Source of the DNA: Nocardioides guangzhouensis
GTDB taxonomy: Bacteria > Actinomycetota > Actinomycetes > Propionibacteriales > Nocardioidaceae
Reading direction: 5' to 3'
NCBI RefSeq assembly: GCF_004519545.1
Contig: NZ_SDKM01000025.1
Span: 1 to 64,000, forward strand
DNA length: 64,000 nucleotides
How positions within the stretch are numbered: the stretch's first letter is position 1; each line of letters begins with the position of its first letter. This document shows positions 59,249-64,000 of this stretch, piece after piece. The translations under genes were made by a program, and so were the position numbers. Below the pieces are notes generated by a model. It did not search any database, was not told where the DNA came from, and saw nothing but the letters and a program-made list of their open reading frames with translations.

Positions 59249-61200
59249 CCGAGGTTCACCACCAGGAGGGCGAGGACGACGAGGATCGCGCCGCCGAGCA
59301 GGGACAGGGCATAGGAGCGCACGAAGCCGTTCTGCCAGCGCCGGAAGACCTGCGCGAGGCCCCCGGTGGCGGAGGCCTGGCCCATGACCGCGCCGTCGAC
59401 GACGGACTTGTCGAAGGTGGTCAGGCCGTGCACCACGTGGGTGCCGGGCCGGACGACGAGGGTGTCGTTGATCGCGTCGCCGTACAAGTCGTTGCGGGCG
59501 GCGCGGGTGAAGACCGACACCTGGGTCGGAGCCACCCGCGGGACCTCGGACCTCCCGATCGTGAACCAGGCCGTCGCGACCCCCGCCGCGACCACCGCGA
59601 GGATGATCAGCGTGATCACGATCGGCGGGACCTCGGTCTCGTGGTGGACCGGTGTGCCGACGACCGGCGCCAGGAAGTCGACGATCCAGTCGTTGAGCAG
59701 CATGATGCCGCCGAGCACCGAGAGGGCCGCCAGCACGATCAGAGGGAACGTCATGACCTTGGGCGACTCGTGGGGGTGGACGTGCTCCTCCCAGCGCTTC
59801 TGGGTGAAGAACGTCATCAGCATCAGTCGCGTCATGTAGAAGCCGGTGATGCCGGCGCCGATGGTGGCGAGGATGCCGATCCAGACGCTGTCGACGAACG
59901 CGGTCTCGATGATCTTGTCCTTCGACCAGAAGCCGGAGAAGCCCGGGAAGCCGATGATCGCGAGGTAGCCCATCAGGAAGGTCAGGAACGTGATCGGCAG
60001 CATCTTGCTCAGAGCACCGTAGTGCCGCATGTCGACGTCGTCGTCCATCGCGTGCATGACCGATCCGGCGCCCAGGAACATGTTGGCCTTGAAGAAGCCG
60101 TGGTTCAGCAGGTGGAAGATCGCGAACGCGTAGCCGGCGATGCCGAGGCCGGCGCCGAGCATCATGTAGCCGATCTGGCTCATGGTGGAGCCGGCGAGGA
60201 CCTTCTTGATGTCGTCCTTGGAGGTACCGATGATGGCACCCCACAGGAGCGTGACCACCGCGACCGCGATCACCGCGGTCTGGGCGTCGGGCGCCCGGTC
60301 GAAGATGAAGTTCGAGCGGACGATGAGATAGACGCCGGCGGTCACCATGGTGGCCGCGTGGATCAGCGCGGAGACCGGGGTCGGGCCCTCCATCGCGTCG
60401 AGCAGCCAGGCCTGCAGCGGGACCTGGGCGGACTTGCCGCAGGCACCGAGGAGGAGCAGCAGGCCGATCGCGGTGAGCGTGCTCTCCTTGGCGCCGCCGG
60501 CGGCCTCCGACACACCCGTGAAGGAGATGGTGCCGAAGGTGACGAAGATCAGCATGATCGCCAGCGACATGCCCATGTCGCCGACCCGGTTGATGACGAA
60601 CGCCTTCTTCGCGGCGGCCGCGGCGGACGGCTTGTACTGCCAGAAGCCGATCAGGAGGTACGACGCGAGGCCGACGCCCTCCCAGCCGAGGAACAGCAGG
60701 AGGTAGTTCTCCGCGAGCACCAGCACGAGCATCGCGGCCACGAAGAGGTTGAGGTAGCCGAAGAACCGGCGGCGGCGCTCGTCGTGGGCCATGTAGCCGA
60801 TCGAGTAGATGTGGATCAGTCCGCCGACACCGGTGATCAGCAGCAGGAACAGCGCCGACAGCGGGTCGTAGAGCAGGTCCGCGCCCACCTTGAACCCGCC
60901 GACCGAGATCCAGTCGTAGAGGTGCTGGCTGACCTGCCGGTCGTCGTCGGCGCGGCCGATCAGGGAGACGAACATGGCCAGGCTGATCGCGAACGAGCCG
61001 ACCACCGTGAGGCAGCCGAGCAGGTGCCCCCAGGCGTCGGTGAGCCTGCCGCCGAGGAGCAGGATCGCGGCGCCGGCCAGCGGCAGCGCGATCACCACCC
61101 ACATCAGCGTGAAGACACCGTCGGCCGAGGACGGGTCGACCACGGGAACGTGCTCGGCGCCCTCGGCGGCCAGCGGTGCCAGCATGGGAAGAACAGACAT
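59245..61200 (-). CDS. nuoL: NADH-quinone oxidoreductase subunit L
   Basis: 651 residues from the ATG at 61200 (AGGTGA 8 bases upstream); a GTG at 61212 is an alternative. About 15-16 helices plus the long amphipathic C-terminal helix (HGLTTFDKSVVDGAVMGQAS). Signatures: LAENYLLLFLGWEGVGLASY, QVPLQAWLLDAMEGPTPVSA, LIHAATMVTAGVYLIVRSN, KVLAGSTMSQIGYMMLGAGL. It is the distal proton-pumping subunit of complex I. Starts 14 bases after the nuoK stop. Confidence 0.96.
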   Translation of the reverse strand: MSVLPMLAPLAAEGAEHVPVVDPSSADGVFTLMWVVIALPLAGAAILLLGGRLTDAWGHLLGCLTVVGSFAISLAMFVSLIGRADDDRQVSQHLYDWISVGGFKVGADLLYDPLSALFLLLITGVGGLIHIYSIGYMAHDERRRRFFGYLNLFVAAMLVLVLAENYLLLFLGWEGVGLASYLLIGFWQYKPSAAAAAKKAFVINRVGDMGMSLAIMLIFVTFGTISFTGVSEAAGGAKESTLTAIGLLLLLGACGKSAQVPLQAWLLDAMEGPTPVSALIHAATMVTAGVYLIVRSNFIFDRAPDAQTAVIAVAVVTLLWGAIIGTSKDDIKKVLAGSTMSQIGYMMLGAGLGIAGYAFAIFHLLNHGFFKANMFLGAGSVMHAMDDDVDMRHYGALSKMLPITFLTFLMGYLAIIGFPGFSGFWSKDKIIETAFVDSVWIGILATIGAGITGFYMTRLMLMTFFTQKRWEEHVHPHESPKVMTFPLIVLAALSVLGGIMLLNDWIVDFLAPVVGTPVHHETEVPPIVITLIILAVVAAGVATAWFTIGRSEVPRVAPTQVSVFTRAARNDLYGDAINDTLVVRPGTHVVHGLTTFDKSVVDGAVMGQASATGGLAQVFRRWQNGFVRSYALSLLGGAILVVLALLVVNLG

Positions 61201-61213
61201 CAGACTCGTCACC

Positions 61214-61513
61214 TCAGTACTTCAACAGGCTCGCGTCGTCGACCGAGGCCGAGCGTCGGGTCCGGAAGATGGTCATGATGATCGCGAGGCCGACCACGAC
61301 CTCCGCGGCGGCCACCACCATCACGAAGAACGCGCCCACCTGGCCCTCGAGGTTGCCGTTCGCCTTGGCGAAGGTCACCAGCGCGAGGTTGGAGGCGTTC
61401 AGCATGAGCTCGACGCACATGAAGACCACGATCGCGTTGCGGCGGGTCAGCACGCCCACGCAGCCGATCGTGAACAGGATCGCCGAGAGGACGATGTAGG
61501 GCTCGGTGCTCAT
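61214..61513 (-). CDS. nuoK: NADH-quinone oxidoreductase subunit K
   Basis: 99 residues from the ATG at 61513, with three helices. VFMCVELMLNASNLALVTFA carries the conserved Glu of helix 2, and GAFFVMVVAAAEVVVGLAII the Glu of helix 3, both part of the proton pathway. It ends in RTRRSASVDDASLLKY. Normal length. The 49-bp gap after nuoJ is the longest in this operon segment. Confidence 0.96.
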   Translation of the reverse strand: MSTEPYIVLSAILFTIGCVGVLTRRNAIVVFMCVELMLNASNLALVTFAKANGNLEGQVGAFFVMVVAAAEVVVGLAIIMTIFRTRRSASVDDASLLKY

Positions 61514-61562
61514 ACGGGGTCCCCGTTCGAACCGCAGCGCAGCGAGGATTCGTAGGGAGTGA

Positions 61563-62360
61563 TCATTGTGCACCCTCCTCGTCCTCGTCGACGGCCGGCC
61601 GGGCCGCGCCGCCCTGGCCGAGCTGCCGCTGCACCTCGTCGATGTCGTCGGCCATGGCCGGCGCGGACCGCACCGTGCCGCGGGCGGCGAGCACGCGGGA
61701 GACCGATGCCTCGCTGGCGGTGCCGTCGGGCAGCAGGGCCGGGGTGTCGACCGCGTTGTGGCGGGCGAAGACGCCCGGAGGAGGCAGCGGCCCGAGATGC
61801 CGTCCGGTGTCGGCGTACTCGCGCACCCGGCGGGCGGCCTGCGCGGCCTGCCCCTCCTTGGGAGTGAGCCGCTCGCGGTGGGCGAGCACCATGGCCCCGA
61901 TGGCGGCGGTGATCAGCAGCGCCGAGGTGGTCTCGAAGGCGAAGACATACTTGCTGAACAGCAGGTTCGCCAGCTGGGGGACGTTGCCGCCCTCGTTGGC
62001 CTTGTCGAGGCCGACCACGGTGCCGAAGGTGACCTGGGAGATGCCGACGACCAGGACCAGGCCGAACAGCAGCCCGACGACCGTGGCCAGCAGCCGCTGA
62101 CCGCGGATGGTCTCGACGACCGAGTCGGAGGCGTCGACGCCGACCAGCATCAGCACGAACAGGAACAGCATGAGGATGGCGCCGGTGTAGACGATGATCT
62201 GCACGGCGAAGAGGAACGGCGCGTCCAGCGCGGCGTACAGCACAGCCAGGCTGATCATCACGACGGCCAGCAGCAGTGCGGCGTGCACGGCCTTGCGCAC
62301 GAACAGGATGCCGAGCGCGGCCGCGACCATGATCGGCGCCAGGATCCAGAACGCGGTCAC
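61563..62360 (-). CDS. nuoJ: NADH-quinone oxidoreductase subunit J
   Basis: 265 residues from the GTG at 62360, coupled to nuoI by a 4-base overlap. Five helices: WILAPIMVAAALGILFVRKA, HAALLLAVVMISLAVLYAAL, then AVQIIVYTGAILMLFLFVLM, the conserved pi-bulge helix. A cytoplasmic C-terminal extension of nearly 100 residues, acidic and probably disordered (GPLPPPGVFARHNAVDTPAL ... RQLGQGGAARPAVDEDEEGA), follows. Such a tail is common in actinobacterial NuoJ. Confidence 0.94.
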   Translation of the reverse strand: MTAFWILAPIMVAAALGILFVRKAVHAALLLAVVMISLAVLYAALDAPFLFAVQIIVYTGAILMLFLFVLMLVGVDASDSVVETIRGQRLLATVVGLLFGLVLVVGISQVTFGTVVGLDKANEGGNVPQLANLLFSKYVFAFETTSALLITAAIGAMVLAHRERLTPKEGQAAQAARRVREYADTGRHLGPLPPPGVFARHNAVDTPALLPDGTASEASVSRVLAARGTVRSAPAMADDIDEVQRQLGQGGAARPAVDEDEEGAQ

Positions 62361-62938
62361 TGCGCGGCCCCCGATCCGGTCTGCGCCGAGGCGTCCGTGG
62401 TGCCGGCCGGCTTGCGGAAGGTCCCGCGGTAGTAGTCGCCCTCGTCGTCGCCGAGCAGCATCGGGTGCGGCGGCTGCTCCATGCCCGGCAGCAGCGGGGC
62501 GAGCAGGTCCTGCTTCTCGTAGATCAGGTCGGCCCGGTTGTCGTCGGCCAGCTCGTACTCGTTGGTCATCGTGAGCGCCCGGGTCGGACAGGCCTCGATG
62601 CACAGGCCGCAGAGGATGCAGCGCAGGTAGTTGATCTGGTAGACGCGGCCGTACCGCTCACCCGGGGAGAAGCGCTCGTCCTCGGTGTTCGTGGCGCCCT
62701 CGACGTAGATCGCGTCCGCGGGACAGGCCCAGGCGCACAGCTCGCAGCCGATGCACTTCTCGAGACCATCGGGCCAGCGGTTGAGCTGGTGCCGGCCGTG
62801 GAACCGCGGCGCGGTGGGCTGCTTCTCGAAGGGGTACTGCTCGGTGACCACCTTCTTGAACATCGTGCGGAAGGTGACCCCGAAACCCGCGACGGGGTCC
62901 CAGAGCTGCTCCTTGAGGCCCTTGCGTGGCTCGGCCAT
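62357..62938 (-). CDS. nuoI: NADH-quinone oxidoreductase subunit I
   Basis: 193 residues from the ATG at 62938, overlapping nuoH (ATGA). It carries two [4Fe-4S] clusters (N6a and N6b): CIGCELCAWACPADAI and CILCGLCIEACPTRALT. N-terminal RKGLKEQLWDPVAGFGVTFR packs against NuoH. Electrons pass from here to NuoB and quinone. The C-terminal 40 residues are a Pro/Gly-rich extension beyond the bacterial core. Confidence 0.96.
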   Translation of the reverse strand: MAEPRKGLKEQLWDPVAGFGVTFRTMFKKVVTEQYPFEKQPTAPRFHGRHQLNRWPDGLEKCIGCELCAWACPADAIYVEGATNTEDERFSPGERYGRVYQINYLRCILCGLCIEACPTRALTMTNEYELADDNRADLIYEKQDLLAPLLPGMEQPPHPMLLGDDEGDYYRGTFRKPAGTTDASAQTGSGAAQ

Positions 62939-64000
62939 CAGTTCTCCTCACGGAAGGTCAGCGGGGCGGCGGCGCCCCGGACGGGGCCACCGGCAGGCAT
63001 GGGCGGGACCGGGAAGCCGCCGGACGACGGAGCACCGGCGACGGCCGGCTCCTCGTCCTCCTCGGACTTCCGCTCCGGGATGAGGAACATCACCAGGAAG
63101 ATCGCGGCCATGATGCCGATGATGACGAGCAGCTGCTGCCGGTCGACACCGCCGTCGAGCGTGACCGCCCGGATGGTGGCGACCGCGACGATCCACAGGA
63201 GCGAGATCGGGATCAGCCGCTTCCAGCCGAACGCCATGAACTGGTCGTAGCGCAGGCGGGGCAGCGAGCCACGCAGCCAGATGAAGATGAAGACGAAGAA
63301 CAGGACCTTGCCGAAGAACCACAGCAGCGGCCAGTAGCCCTCGTTGGAGCCCGGCCAGATCTGGGAGATCGGCCACGGGGCGTGCCACCCGCCGAGGAAC
63401 AGCGTCGTCGCGAGCGCGGACACGGTCGCCATGTTGATGTACTCGGCGAGGAAGAACAGGGCGAACTTCAGCGAGGAGTACTCGGTGTGGAAGCCGCCCA
63501 CCAGCTCCCCCTCGGCCTCGGGGAGGTCGAACGGCGCGCGGTTGGTCTCGCCGACCATCGCGATCATGTAGATGATGAACGACGGCACCAGCACGAAGCC
63601 GAACCAGACGTCCTTCTGGGCGGCCACGATCTCCGAGGTGGACATCGAGCCGGCGTAGAGGAACACCGCGACCAGGGCCAGGCCCATCGCGACCTCGTAG
63701 GAGATCATCTGGGCGCTCGAGCGGAGCCCGCCGAGCAGGGAGTACGTCGACCCGGAGGACCAGCCGCCGAGCACGATGCCGTAGATGCCGATCGACGCGA
63801 TCGCCATCACGAACAGCACCGCGACGGGCATGTCGGTCAGCTGCAGCGGCGTCCGCTCCCCGAACATGTCGACCTCGGGACCGAACGGGATCACCGAGAA
63901 GGTCACGAACGCCGGGATCGCGGCGAGGATCGGCGCGAGGATGAAGACCGCCTTGTCCGCGGCCTTCGGGATGATGTCCTCCTTCAGCGCCAGCTTCACG
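62938..64000 (-). CDS. nuoH: NADH-quinone oxidoreductase subunit H, 5' end outside window
   Basis: About 354 residues are present; the start lies beyond position 64000. Visible features: VKLALKEDIIPKAADKAVFI at the window edge, GWSSGSTYSLLGGLRSSAQM, then SYEVAMGLALVAVFL and the quinone-chamber loop GETNRAPFDLPEAEGELVGG, FHTEYSSLKFALFFLAEYIN. It ends with a helix and a long Pro/Glu-rich cytoplasmic tail (ERKSEEDEEPAVAGAPSSGG). It forms the quinone-binding channel at the junction of the two arms. Confidence 0.96.
   Translation of the reverse strand, partial: VKLALKEDIIPKAADKAVFILAPILAAIPAFVTFSVIPFGPEVDMFGERTPLQLTDMPVAVLFVMAIASIGIYGIVLGGWSSGSTYSLLGGLRSSAQMISYEVAMGLALVAVFLYAGSMSTSEIVAAQKDVWFGFVLVPSFIIYMIAMVGETNRAPFDLPEAEGELVGGFHTEYSSLKFALFFLAEYINMATVSALATTLFLGGWHAPWPISQIWPGSNEGYWPLLWFFGKVLFFVFIFIWLRGSLPRLRYDQFMAFGWKRLIPISLLWIVAVATIRAVTLDGGVDRQQLLVIIGIMAAIFLVMFLIPERKSEEDEEPAVAGAPSSGGFPVPPMPAGGPVRGAAAPLTFREEN

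Noticed and set aside
57713..61102. A long minus-strand frame continuing upstream of nuoM
   Set aside because: nuoM starts at an ATG overlapping the nuoL stop. The upstream part is nuoL in the wrong frame.

Overview
This window looks like a high-GC actinobacterial chromosome segment, most like Nocardioides or another member of the Nocardioidaceae. The reasons are GC-rich codons throughout, frequent GTG starts, many 4-base ATGA/GTGA overlaps, a nuo operon ending in a polyprenyl diphosphate synthase gene, a cys sulfate-import operon and fused 2-oxoacid:ferredoxin oxidoreductase genes. The genus is an inference; there is no rRNA in the window.

The left part, 1 to about 38.6 kb, is accessory. 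It begins with the N-terminal end of a P-type cation ATPase gene and a CorA-type transporter. Next come a membrane-anchored nuclease-like protein with a C-terminal sunset domain and a secreted FnIII protein. From 5.7 to 12.4 kb lies a block of poorly characterised mobile-element-type genes: an LPD29-like protein, a large HTH regulator with a divergent partner, and a Sel1/CFI-box protein. At 12.8-16.7 kb is a compact three-gene unit: two proteins of tyrosine-recombinase architecture, one of which lacks the catalytic residues, and a DDE transposase. A complete type I restriction-modification system (hsdR, hsdS, hsdM) follows at 16.7-22.8 kb. Beyond it are a NurA-like protein, small genes, a 1097-residue recombinase-like protein with a C-terminal MerR-type HTH, and a DUF5343/TIGR02391 gene pair typical of defence neighbourhoods. 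Decaying or frameshifted genes occupy 30.6-33.7 kb. The part ends with an APC permease, a 38-residue basic protein, a 717-residue tyrosine integrase with C-terminal HTH domains, its HTH partner, and a tRNA-Tyr gene whose 3' end faces the integrase. This is the arrangement of an integrative element inserted at tRNA-Tyr; its other end was not found here.

The right part, 38.6-64 kb, is chromosomal core. It holds yajQ, a GT-C-like membrane protein, an array of 22-bp repeats, a dicarboxylate symporter gene with two compensating frameshifts, the cysA-cysW-cysT-sulfate-binding operon, korAB and two tandem secreted paralogues. After these come rarD, a YciI-like gene, a PhoX-family phosphatase, a 60-bp tandem duplication, a polyprenyl diphosphate synthase gene and nuoN-M-L-K-J-I-H (nuoH is cut by the window end). 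The cys genes import sulfate, korAB couple 2-oxoacid oxidation to ferredoxin reduction, and the nuo genes plus the prenyl synthase (menaquinone side chain) serve respiration.

The main candidates for new biology are the recombinase-like/DDE transposase unit, the giant recombinase-like MerR fusion, the integrase with appended HTH domains, and the defence-type cluster between 16.7 and 30.6 kb.
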